Shown here piece after piece: positions 1 through 12,000 of a DNA stretch of 64,000 nt. The notes beneath the pieces are model-generated. The model was not told the DNA's origin. It made no database searches and saw only the letters and a program-made list of their open reading frames with translations. The position numbers and the translations under genes were made by a program. The stretch is taken from positions 11,966,001 through 12,030,000 of the forward strand of contig OZ234497.1 of the NCBI GenBank assembly GCA_965153455.1, given 5' to 3'. Source of the stretch: Sphagnum compactum. Taxonomy: Eukaryota; Bryophyta; Sphagnopsida; Sphagnales. Numbering within the stretch: position 1 is the stretch's first letter; each line of letters opens with the position of its first letter.

Positions 1-96
1 GATAACCAAAAAACCCCCAATCTACGAATTTACGAGAGAGAAAAAAGGTAAGAAGAAGAAAAATAGGAGGAAGAGGAGGGAGAGGCGATAACAAAC

Positions 97-186
97 CTTG
101 ACACAGATTTTGCGGTCATGCTGCATGCGCTTGAACTTCTTGATGCGCTTCTTTACAACATCGCGCTTCACTAAAGGGGTCACCAT
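97..186 (-). CDS. RPL32: 60S ribosomal protein eL32, first coding exon (partial)
   Basis: The minus strand from the ATG at 186 encodes 30 residues beginning MVTPLVKRDVVKKRIKKFKR, the conserved basic N-terminus of eL32, a large-subunit ribosomal protein. The exon ends after an AAG codon at 97, followed by a GT donor (96-95), and codon phase is complete at the junction. The remaining exons lie beyond the left edge, so the gene is truncated by the window rather than broken. The upstream region (187-520) carries telo-boxes, which are typical of plant ribosomal protein promoters. Identity rests on a short but characteristic stretch (VKKRIKKFKR followed by HDRKICVK). Confidence 0.85.
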
Positions 187-520
187 TGTTGCTTGCGCTG
201 ACTATAAAGGAGAATCTGCAGCTCTGTTCTATCTCTCTCTCAAATCCCTGCACAACCGCAAACGGAAAGCAGCAAAGCACAAAGAGGCCAGCTTCTTACC
301 ACCTCCAAACCCTAACAGACTTCGGTTAGGGTTTGTCGATGTGATGATGAATCTTGTCCGTTCATTACATAAGGATCTATTGATCTCACCCGTCCGCTGG
401 ATAGTCACTGATCTTGTCCGTCCATCGATTCGTCAGCCGTAGATCTCGTCTGTCCATCCGTAGAGTGTTCTCCTTCAACTGGATACAAGGGCTTAGGGGT
501 TTAGGGTTTACAGAAAATCG
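187..520 (-). promoter_or_regulatory. eL32 promoter/leader with inverted telo-box palindrome
   Basis: Two telo-box cores face each other as a perfect 11-bp inverted repeat (CAAACCCTAAC at 306-316 and its complement at 325-335, 8-bp spacer). A further TTTAGGGTTTA lies at 500-510. Telo-boxes are known activating elements of plant ribosomal-protein and translation-factor genes. Short related repeats of the form GATCTTGTCCGTxCAT occur near 350, 410 and 442. The transcription start is not defined. Confidence 0.55.
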
Positions 521-2680
521 AAGCACTCGCTTCTGTTCCTAGTCCTTGTTTGTTGAAAGGCGACGTTTGATTTCTCGTGCTTTCCAGTATTCTCTGCTGC
601 ATCAATGTGATTTGACCAGATTTGATTTAAACATCTAGTGCCCGGCAATCAATGCGTCTCTTGAATTGAAGGACTATTGAACTTCCAAGGAACATCAAGA
701 CACCAACCAGTAAAAACATGCTGCATCATGCCCTATTGTGGTTTTGCCGAAATTGTGACATCTTCTAGAGACCTGAACTCAGCTTGCCAGATTAAGTAGT
801 GCGTTTAACAGTTACTTATTCGTGTGCAGTGTCTGATTCAGAACTTGCATGATGATGCCCAGATGCCAACGTAGCTCCCCTACAAGGAGGTAAAGTTGGT
901 GATGCTTCAGGCTGTGTACATTTATCTTATATTGAAATGGAGATGCAAATACCGTACACATGAAGTTTTCATTCCAAACATATCCAATTGTGGGTTGCAC
1001 GAGGATCTTAGTATCGAGAATTGAGAGCAGCTCCCTTAGTGCACATTGCTTTTTGGATGAAGTACAATCAAGTTTATGTCAATTTGAGGTAAAAAAATTG
1101 GCTTTGGGTCAATGTATGTGCACAAGATCCAGTGCTTGTTGGATCTTACAAAAGTCACTGCATAATATAGTATAGTACTATTGATCAACTAAATAGAACA
1201 AATTGTTCCAAGGGATTTTATTTAAGTAACCTCTCACCTTTTGCTGTCCCAATTTCAAATTTATGGGCAGAGCTTGGGAAATAGTTAGTAAGCCATTTTG
1301 GATGTGAGAAATATTGTTAGAAGCTCGAATACTGTTTATGGGAGGAGCTACTTTAAGAGGAATAGAAGCCTCAGCACAGTTTATATCACATAGTACTTGG
1401 GCAGGAATCATGTAGATGGGATACATTTTCCCTAACCCTATGAACTCAAAGGTGACCCCAGTATCATGTCAAGAATCTAAGCTTCATACCCATCTTCTTG
1501 ATGCTATCCCTCTTCTTTTATTAACTTACAGTTGCTTCTGCAGGAGCAGCACTAGAGCTTTGCTCTCCACCCAGTTGATTCACCATCAGAAGAGGGGTAG
1601 GAACAGGAACCTTAGCTTCTTGGCACAACTCTCAGGGTCACATTTTTAGATCGTAGGGTGACTCAGCCTGGTGTGCCCCATCATGTACCTGACTCCTGCA
1701 AATATTTGTTCTTTTCAGTTGGAAACAAGAACAACCTGTCTTGCATATCTTGCCTCAGAACTGGAGCTAAATTGAAGGCTTGAAGAATCAATTAATAAAT
1801 CCGTCTAGTGCTTTGGGGGTCCCTTTACATTCAAAGAGTGGAAACAGGGGCTTGCTATGAAAGATTTAGCTACAGTTTTGTTCTGAGTACCAAGTACTGC
1901 CTCCAAACAAGAGCAAAACAGCAGTAACTAAGTTACAGCAAAAAGCACAAACACAATTTGATTATATGCCAATTGGGTTAAGTTCAGGGCACTGATCCAT
2001 TCAATACACATTCCTTTCACCTCCCTTTAAAACACGAGGGTATCTGAATACTTCAAACCTGCATTCCCTGCAAGGTGGAGTAGCAGGTCCTTCCACAAGG
2101 TCCAGCAGTAGGGTGCAAAGTCGAGAGAAGCAGGGGAGATATAGATGTCAGCAAAAAATGTCTCCAAGCTGCACATACTCCTTTTCAGCAAAGCATTTCC
2201 AGTCAGCACAACAACAAATTAAGTTGTAGATCCATCTGCCACTTTCACCCCACTAACAACACAGAGGCCACAAAGTGTAGTAGTCACAATGGAAGGGCTG
2301 ACTCTTAGCCCCTCTCCCAAAGTCTCCAGGTACACTAACATTTGTCCTGTTGCCCTAGGGCCTGTCACTCTGTCAGCAAAGTGTGCAAATAGGGGACTAA
2401 CAGTGGAGTATGTCCTGAGGATGCTTTCAGATTCCAATGTAACTTCAGAACATTTGTTTTCCATCAAATGTCCAAATTGCAAATCTATTCCTACAACTTT
2501 TACCTGAGGTTGGCAAACTATTTAAGTTCCTCAAGGTCATCAAGGAGTTTCATCCTTCATGAATGGATGGCATTGACAAACTGCACGAGCTTGTTAAGGA
2601 GAAGTGTTAATGTTAACATTACAGAGCTCACTTTGGTGAGAGCAACGAGGAATACAAATACAGGAGCAACAAAGAATGGC
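521..2680. other. Intergenic region between eL32 and the CA1P-phosphatase gene
   Basis: No conserved reading frame is visible on either strand. The right part, about 2.0-2.68 kb, probably contains the 3' UTR of the minus-strand phosphatase gene, whose stop codon is at 2681-2683. ORFs of 60-90 residues here have no recognisable motif. Confidence 0.5.
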
Positions 2681-5600
2681 TCAAAAGTCCTCATCAGCAA
2701 GTGTGGGGAGGGTTACAGGCACTGCCCAACGCCCTAAATGAGCTGTGTAATTCCAGCATCGGACTACACCCTGTCCTAAAGGTCCATCTGGTAGATCAAT
2801 CACACTTAAGCTCCCAGTGTCCAGATGGAATGAGCCCAAACAGGCTTGTGTGAGTTGAAGGCAATGCCCCAACATTGCCACATGTACTGCTTCATGTCCT
2901 ACCACCACCACTGTCTTCTCTAGATTGGATTCATCTTTTTCTGGCAAGTTTTTCACCTCATCTAGTAAAGCCTGCCAGGTCCGCCCTGCTCGATCCCAAA
3001 GCAGGGAGAGACTCTCTGCACCAGGAATGTCCTCATGTTGCAGGTAGTCTTGCCACCTCTCACGCTGCACAACATCTTCTTTCTGTCTTCCCTGCAGTTG
3101 TTTGGTTCCATCACAAGAATAGGAGGAGTTAACATGTCTAAGAAGCATATGGTACCCTGCTGGAGCATTGACAAGAAAACAGCGCAAATTTGCCAACTCA
3201 TTACCAGCAGAAAACTTGCTGGTTTTGCAATAAAAAAACCTGAATTCACTAAATGTATATGCTGCAGGGTGCAATCAGCCTAAAGCTGAAATCACTGTCA
3301 GCTGTCATATGTAGTTTGCCAGGTTTCTAAAAAGTGGATTTCTTCATAGAACAGAGAGCATCTTACAGCCTCTTCACTTCTCAACTCACTATACCTTTAC
3401 TACTAATTCAAGAACTGTGGCAGTGAGGTTTAATCAAATGTTGCCTGAGAAAAAGTAGCATCTGTAAGAGTGCTTCAGTTGGTGAAGGGAAGTAATTTCT
3501 CTATCATTTGGAATGTACAAAGACTACTGCTGTTTTTAAAAAACAAATTGTCAGAAGGTGCTGACCTGCCAGTCACCCCAGTTCATGTCACGAAGCTCTG
3601 GTACTTCTTTGACTTCCACATATCGTGGTTGGCAATTCACACCAAGGCAGTCAGCTGCCTCTTGTACCTGCACATCCATTGTTACTCCTGGATTGCCTTG
3701 CATACTGTGTTATTATAAACATAGTGATCAGTGTCTCAATGAAGTTTCTGTATTAAAAACTGATTTTGTTAACATGCTGTGTTAATACTTTTGGTATAAA
3801 GTACATCAAGACCAATCCTCCAGTGAAGCCACTTTAGCAACCCTTCTTCCTCATGGAAAATCATAATTCTGATACCTCAGCTATGTGATCTGCTGTGCAT
3901 TTGGAGCAATGAGCAGGACCAGAGAGCACCAAGTCCACAGTTATATCCAGCAACAGCTCTGCAACCTTTCGTGCCTGTTCACACACAAACATCCAGCAGA
4001 CCAAATCATCACCTTAGCCTGGTTCCAATATACAAAGATGTCTAGAATATCAAAGAACATACCCTCCCCAACCAACCAGACCCACTAAAGGACTTTGTCT
4101 AAAAAATAGAAGAAAACTAGAAAGGGAGCTCCCTAGGTTCAGAGAAATCCCAGCAACAGTTCACTTCACCCTGTGCTGGGAGTAGCATATACATGCCACT
4201 GATCAATAAACATTGTTCTGCATCCAGAAAATAGATATGGAGACTCAACCTTTGTCTCTGCATCTAATTGACAGTTGAATCAAACCATCACAATTAAAGA
4301 GATTCACTCTCAAAAGGCAAGTAAGTTAACTAAAAAGAGTTGCACCAGTTCTGGCTAAACCAAAACAGACACAACAACTCAACTTAGTGTCACTCATAAG
4401 GTATCAGATCATCACCTTCATCATGAATGGCAGTGACTAGCTGTTATCATTCCACAATTATTTCATTAGATCCTGACCGGGTTCATCAGTAAGTACAAGT
4501 TGGTCTGCTAAACACTTAGGGCAAAGTGTTCTACAAAAACTGTCTGTCCTGAGTTTCTGTTGTATTTCTGGAAGCAACAGTAAGATGCTGTCATGATGTC
4601 AGCTGGCACTCAAGAGGCACAGCTAATTAGAAAGGTCAATAGTATTCTCATTCAACCTCCAAAGGGCTTGTGAGGGTAAGGTTATTTTCTACTTGCCCTT
4701 TTACAAGCAAGCATCTCAGCTTGTGGCATATAGATGCCAACGTTGATCCCAATAAATGGTTGAAATCAGACAGTGTCAAAACATGCTGACATAAGCTACA
4801 TTCACTTTAACCCAATACATAAGCTGCTCAGTTCACCTGTATGGCAGAAGAAGTTTCTGCCTAATGTAGTGATATTCTTCACTTCTCCCTGATGAGATTC
4901 ACCCAGCATGAAGAGAGAGAGATCAAGACCTGAATGACTCCCAGCATGTTCATTGACTCATTTTCTGAAGCTGGAAACCGTTTCTGCAAGGAAAAGCACA
5001 CATGATGGCCAATCAGCACATGCATTTGTATTGTACAATCTAGACTTGACCATGTTGTTCAGTACAATTCATCTCCTACTAGAGAGGGGTTAGCAGGCAA
5101 CACAGTTGTACAAAAATGGCCTTTAGACAAAACCAGCCTAACTTGCCATTAAACTAAGTGACTCCACACTTTAACTACTTTTAGTGAGCAGAATGGCCAA
5201 TGTAAAAAAACTATGTTAACATTCCAAAACTTTCCATGCAGCTTTCCCATTTGAGTTTGGACATGTGAAGAATGCAAGAATAGAGACAAAACAGAAAGGT
5301 GCCTGCAATGTATACACAACCAGACATGCAGGGGCAAACATTATCTGTATGTGGTCCATGGTCTTGCCTAGTGTTGAGTCAAACTCTTGAGTTCAGAAGT
5401 TCCAAACCTGGAGAGAGCTGTCAGTAGCCCCATGGCACACAAGCAGGATGCGGGTACATGTCTTTCGCCCTCCTCCTTGGACTAGTGGTGGGCTTGGTGT
5501 CTGCAATCCCAGCATTCTGCATCAATATTAAGATCCCTTACTGTGTGTCATATATTGATAGCATTAAGTTGCAACCATGCATAATGTAAGAGTGAAATAA

Positions 5601-7400
5601 TGGCTGCAAACTTTCCTTAAACAAAATATAGAATACAATGCAGAGGATGTAGATGGAGTGCCTGATTCAGTCTGTCCAGACAGACATATGGAGGGCCATC
5701 ATGACTGTGGCTTGGAGTGAAGTCCAGCACGCTTACACCACAGTTGCTCTGCAGCAGCTGCCTAAAGTACTCTGGTCCAAGTCCTGAATGATGTAAACCA
5801 CCCCAATAAAAGACAACTCCAATTGTGTTGTTGCATATGACAATTTTTACTAGCACCTAAACAAGACAAACTACATTAGGGGAGATACTATGCAAATCCC
5901 CCACTCTATATGAAGAAATCTGTTGAAGGTATGCAAGAACATCAGGAACACCTGTTGCAGTGGCAACAAGAGCCTGGTTGACAGCATTGTGAGCCACAAC
6001 CAAAATGGAGCTCCCTTGGTTATCAAGAATGCTCCTCCAGCAATTCTGGGCACGCACCCAGAGCTCCCGTACTGGATAATGTCCATCAATCACAAAGTTT
6101 GCTGCATCTTTCTGCCATGTTTGGTAAGCGTCCCCATACAGCTCTTTACCCTCCTTCTTCATAAGGCCCTGGCGGTATAGAAATGTACACATAAACAGCT
6201 AGAAATAGCCTGACACTACTTGCTCCAGATTTCCAAGTGACCTGGGAAATGCTAATTAAACCATGGCAGACTGCATGCCAAGGAATGATAGGTCCACATG
6301 AAATTATGGAAATGTGGTGATCAAATAGAAATGTTCTATTGAAACTTGGCACCCACATCAAAAGAAAAAGAAAAGTAGTTGGCACACTAAAAGGAACCCA
6401 TTGAAAAAGCACATGCAAACTCCCTTTGGGTTTCACAGATAAGAGAACACTTTACGGCATCAAGTAGGCGAGGATATGCATAGTAAACACACAATGGCAC
6501 TCTATAGTGGCTGGCAGATCCTCCTCTAGAGTTTGTTAAAGCACTTGTAATACCTGAAAGGAATATAGATCAATCTCACGAAGGTTGTCAAGAGGTATCA
6601 TGGTTTTCTTGCGAATGCCCCAGATTATCTCAGCAGTGCGTTTGGCCCTTGCAAGTGGACTTCATGGCACCCAACAGACTATCAGATTCAACAAAATTCC
6701 CTATCTACTATTGGTTGTCCATGGCATCAGTGTGCATGTCTACTTCATGTTTAGGATGTCAGAAAATGCACACAGTAAGTACACCAAAACTCGCAAAACT
6801 AGTGCGAGTTGAGTTGAGAGAAAAAACCTGTGGAAGCAGGTGTCGAACGCATCGGTAAGTAGCATTTGGCGGGAGGTTTCTGCTTGCATCTCACCCTTGT
6901 GGGTCAGGACTGCAAAATCGGAGCTGCCTTGGATGCGTCCGACAGCATTCCATGTGCTCTCACCATGTCGTACTAGGACAACACGCTTGTGGCTTTGGAT
7001 GGGAGGCAGTGCATCATATGCTGGTACACTGATTTGCAGCTGACCTTTCAAACTGGGGTCCTCCATGGTCCTGCCTGCGCCTGTTACTGTTGTTGCCATG
7101 ACCATAAACTTGGGCCTATGCTGCACAACATCAGAAAGACATGTACAGAAAACAGTCTTTGTTTCTGCCCTAGTTCCTGCGTACAATGACCAGATTGCCT
7201 CACTGTTGAGTATTATCCAAAGCAACGACGATGCTGAATGACAGTGTGGCTGTAAAGCTACTTACGAGTCTGAATTTCGACGAATTGCTGTTAGAGATAA
7301 CGCTGGGAGATCCCAACCAAGAGGAACGCAGCGGAAGAAAGAGCGCAACGCGAGCGTCAGACAGCATTGCACAGGGCTGCGGCATGCTGGCTTGTTGCAT
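2681..7400 (-). CDS. Probable plastid 2-carboxy-D-arabinitol-1-phosphate phosphatase (two histidine-phosphatase domains)
   Basis: Ten exons on the minus strand: 7400-7266, 7120-6828, 6659-6554, 6168-5952, 5783-5662, 5500-5408, 4983-4930, 3974-3876, 3667-3566, 3091-2681. They join in frame to about 543 residues. The first ATG of the open frame is at 7400. The first ~60 residues are Ser/Arg-rich and poor in acids, as in a chloroplast transit peptide. Domain 1 has the phosphohistidine motif VRHGES (about R96-H97-G98) and a later VVAHNAVNQAL containing the second His. Domain 2 starts near LLVCHGATD, with Cys replacing the Arg of RHG, and keeps VVVGHEAVH. In this family the enzyme dephosphorylates the nocturnal Rubisco inhibitor CA1P in the stroma. 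Domain order and motifs match the Arabidopsis CA1Pase-like protein from memory. Intron 5 needs a GC donor (5661-5660). Substrate is inferred from family. Confidence 0.87.
4376..4495. repeat. Dispersed repeat copy A in a phosphatase-gene intron
   Basis: This part of the intron between exons 7 and 8 resembles 9570-9690 in the last MOR1 intron. Shared blocks include TCAGAtCATCACcTTC and an ATGGCAGT..CTAxCTG tract followed by a TCCTGxC motif. It looks like a diverged short dispersed element. The type is unknown. Confidence 0.35.
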
Positions 7401-7442
7401 CGGCAAAGAGCGACGCTCAAATCCCCGGCAATTCAGAGACAA

Positions 7443-7812
7443 TTGCCTTCACTCAATGGAGGCGCCACTCCTCCGCCTCGTTCTTAGAAACTCCTGCACC
7501 TTCTCATCTCTTCTGCAACGAATTCCACATCCTGTTCAATGGAAGGTTACATTTCGCCACAGCACAATGCAGATCTCTTACTGCCATAAGAAGAACATGT
7601 CGAAGATGATGATGAAGATGATGGTATATCGTAACCTGGACGCAGTTTCTTCTACAGTATTATTACTACCTATGCCTTAGAATTCCACGGATCACACGAA
7701 AGTTCGACAAATTCTTCCTTCTTTCTCCTTCTCCATAATTCTCAAACTCGAACAACAGTCTCCGACGATGTTACAAAGACTTCTCACAACTCCTAATTGC
7801 AACGAGGAAAAC

Positions 7813-7844
<32 letters not shown>

Positions 7845-9084
7845 TCGTTCGTCTGTTCCAGCACTGCGAACAAGGCAACAAACAAAAAGAGAGAAACCGT
7901 GCGAAGCTCTCTCTCTCTCTCGCGCTCTCTCTCTCGTTGTGTGGCCAGGCATCGCTACTGCTCATCGCCTGCTCTGTCTTTTCAAGTGAGGTGGGGTCTG
8001 AGCAAACGACGATGAAAAACGTCAACGAAAAGAACAAGAGACCAATACATCCCTGCACTTACTACTTTCATCTTTTTTTTCGCTTCAAACCTTTTTCTTT
8101 TCCAAGGAAAGAAATTCGAAAGTAGTAGGTAGCCAAGACTATATAGAAGGATTCTCTTTTCTTTTCACTTTCATATCTGGTATATAGCCAAATTTGGCTA
8201 AATTGTTTTCTGGGTGATTGCCCCTTTGACAATCCATCACCTGGCATAAATTTCTGTCATAAATTTTGTCATTCATTTTGCTCCCACATATTTGATACAG
8301 TTTTATGGGTTACTGGAAAAAAAAAAAAAACTAAACTTAAATGTGAGAAATAGTTTTGCATGGTCTCATATCAAATATGGGTGTAGCTGCTCTTGCATGA
8401 CATCTCCTGAGGCAGAGTTTAATGTGGGGTAAGATGTCCTTCTCACATACACTAGAAAGATTGGACTAGCCTTTTACACATGTTCTGTTTGAGGAACCAT
8501 CTCAGAGGAGTCACCCTCAAGCTCCTCTCGCTCTGCTTGAATTATGAAGACATGTGATGGATTTGTGCTGCTGGACTGGACCCTGCCACTACTAAATAGT
8601 AGGTGGTCACTCCTGCTCCAGAATAGTTCCGGGTAAGTTGCCAGCCAGCGTGACATGGAAAGAGGGAAGTAGCAGGCCAAGGTGATGCATTGCTTGCAAC
8701 CCATGGCCCAAGCATATTCACAAATTCACATTGACCATCTTTCCCACCTTCCTGAATTTCATGCACCACCAACATTGTGAAAGGAGCCTGCTTTAGCTTG
8801 TCAAAGCACAATGGTTTACTGTCCTAAAAAAATCATCCCCCTCGCCCACCTCAAGTGCATTTGTGTGCAAATTTACCTACGTATCGACCAACTATGTATA
8901 GGAGCCTCAACTACTAGATGAAGCTCACATTCACTTCCATCAACCCATAAAATTTGCTAGAGTTATCCTACCCTTAAAAACCTCCAGTGTGGAATATTGC
9001 ATTCACAAAATACAATTGCAACCTGATTCAGACAGAAAATTTCCAGGAATTGCAAACTCTAGCTAACAAACTCCTTGCTTTATA
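7443..9084 (-). promoter_or_regulatory. Phosphatase promoter/leader and MOR1 3' flank
   Basis: The right part is the probable MOR1 3' UTR, following the stop at 9085-9087. The left part is the promoter and leader of the phosphatase gene. A CT-rich tract (about 7906-7936, GA on the transcribed strand) and an A-run at 7813-7830 mark the leader. Small ORFs at 7.7-8.8 kb are low complexity and show no conserved motif. Confidence 0.4.
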
Positions 9085-12000
9085 CTACAGGTCCAATCCA
9101 GGTCCATTTTTAAGCCTCTCCATTCGAGCTTGCAGGCCAGAAAGTGCTTTGCCATCCATATCAGGCCATCCTGCTTGAGCAGCATCTCCACTCATGGGCA
9201 TTGTGCGGGATTGAACTGCTAATGAGCCATTAGCACAAGTCAGCACATAAGGGCCGGTGTTTCCAGCTGCTGCAGCTTGTATACTTTTCATCCTCTCTCT
9301 GATTGCATCTAATGTGCCACCCATTCCTGGCACTTGAGCTTTAAGGTCACCTGCACCCATTCTCAGAATATATCCATTATATTTTGTGGAGATACATGAA
9401 GTCATAGAAATCAGGGTTATAGGAACTAACAGCTCATCTACAACTATTCTTACAAAGAATAACTTCAAAAGACAGATGCATTAGGCACATTGGGTCCAAT
9501 ATATATACAAGATTGCAGAGAGAACTGCAGTTCATGGGTTGCCAAAACAAAGCAAAACAACAAGAATGAACTCAGTCATAACCTTTTGAGTGTCACAAAG
9601 TTCAGACCATCACTTTCCACATGATGGCAGTTACTAACTGCCATTACTCCTGGCTACATTCATCAGGTCCTGCCAGGTGGAGCTAATAGGAAACATAGAA
9701 GCTGAACGACCTTCAGAAGACTAATTAAATTAATCTTGCTGTTTGAACCTTGGAAGAACTTTGTGCTATGAGGTATTTAAAGCCTACAAAACTGACTGTT
9801 AACTACTAGTTGCAATCTGCATGAGGAATCCAAATCAAATTAATATTTAAAGATCCCTTGGAAGTGAAGGTAGGGGGTCCTTCCTTCAGCATGTGCATTG
9901 GTTTTCGTGCTACCATGCTGAAGGTAGGTGAAGGTAGAGGATCTGAGAGTTACACTCACCATGTGCATTTTGCCCAGCTGAAGACTTTGAAGGCAATGAT
10001 TCAGTTGAGTCGAATGATTTGGAATCAGCACCATCATAGCTGGCTCCAATGACGTCTTCAAATGCATTGGGTACATCAGCACTGCTATTTTCTAAGCCAG
10101 CAAACTGTCCCCTACTTCTGGACAATGCTGCTTTGGGAGTACCAATACTTGCAGAAGATACTGGGGGCGGGGTTGCAATGGGAATACTGCCAAAATTCCT
10201 GCCAGCTGCAGCATTCCGTTCCATCTGCCAAAGAGTAATCAGACGAATACATCAATTCACATGTTTGCACTGAGAACACCTACCAGGCCTAAAGACAGGT
10301 CATGAGCAGGTCTACGCAAATTTTATACAAGAATTGAATACTCCAGCAGCCTACATTGTTCCCATGTTCTGGTGGCCTCTTGCACACCAGTCAATTTTGG
10401 TAACAGAGTTCATAAGGCATTGCTCATGCACTCTCTGGTTCAGCTTCAAATAAGTCAGCAGACTCCTGTTGTAGTTCAAAATAGCAATTGTAAGAAAGCA
10501 TGGTGCAAAAAAAATTGTTGGGATCAAACCTGTGCAATGCCTTCTGAAATGTATGTTCGAAAGGCTTCACTTGCATTTTGGAGCTGGGAGAAGATATCAA
10601 CCTGTTCAGATGCATCCTGGGCAGGTTCAAAAATATTGTCCTCAAGATTCACAAAGCCTAGCTCACATTTTTGGTTACCAGAAGGAGGAAAACCCAAAGA
10701 TGAACAGGTTAGAGTGAACAGATCTGGCCAAAAAGGAACCTGAGGATGAAGCTGAGTGATGCGGTAAAGCTCATACAATCCAGTGGTACAAGTCTGCTTA
10801 TCCCCAATCTTCTTGAACACTGCAGCAAGTTCTTGCTGTACATAGGAACCACCAAATGGTGTCAAAAGAGTGCAGTCTCATAGGATTTCACACAAGGTAT
10901 ATGGAATGTGTAAATAGACGAAAATCATATGCAGCATAAGCCAGCCTTACTTTCAGCTGTGATTCAGCAGAATCTGATGATGGTGATGAGCTTCCATTGG
11001 ATTCTGCCGTCCACTGTGACTGACCAACTGTCCCTAGGGTTTGCACCTGGAGATTAAGGTCGATGTAGGCAAGGATTATTGGTTGTGGATCAAGATCAAT
11101 TGGCACCAATGATAAGTGACCTTTGATTGCAGTCCCCCGGAGTTTCACAAGCTCATGCAGCAAAGTCTTCACCATTCGAAGAGGCTTATCATCTGCTCCA
11201 GCTCTGTGGAAGGAAGTTCGCAGGGTAACTTGGTAAGGTTTCACAATACCAGCCTATGAAGACACTCAAACGCAATTCATGAACAGAGAGGCCCAATGCA
11301 TTTCATCCCAGAACCAATGAGTACATTTGGACTCATAACCAAGAGACCATAGAACACATGCCATCATAAAATTGAACTTAAAGAACCAAAAGCAGATTCC
11401 ACAGACAACATGCATGCAACTTGCCTTCGTCGTATTTCAGCCATCCCCAACTCTTCAAAATACTCATGTATACTTTGAAGAATCCGATCGAGGTCCACCT
11501 CAGATAGAGTGGAACTAAGAACCTACAACCACCAAGTTCTCAGTGTTCATGGGTGTGTGCTAATGAACCATGGGATCCACATGATTAATGCAGTTAGGAT
11601 GCTAACAGATGTTTGAAATAAGGGAGATAGTGTGAATTCTTAATCATCTTGAGCATCACTTTATGTGCAACTCTCATTGCCAGCAAACTTCCATATGTAA
11701 TCTATTTCAAATCCCAGATAGAGAACATGGAGTAAGACAACTACCTTGGTCAGCTTGATGAGGCATTTAACCACAAGGTCCAGAAACTTCTGATTTCTGA
11801 CGTTAACTGCCCCATGTTTTGCCAGCCCAGCAAATCTTGAGGAACCCACAGGCCGCAGCAGGTAGATCAAGACAATGAAAGCTGATGTCCGGTCAGCATT
11901 TTCCTGCAAGAATGCAACAAGGCTACTTGTTGTCAGAGTGTGTCAAGATACTACACAGCTAGTCTGACATTGGGTACCACAAAGCCAGAAAAATCTGCTC

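Noticed and set aside
7401-7442. Longer phosphatase N-terminus starting at 7442
   Set aside because: The first codon there is TTG; the first ATG in the open frame is at 7400.
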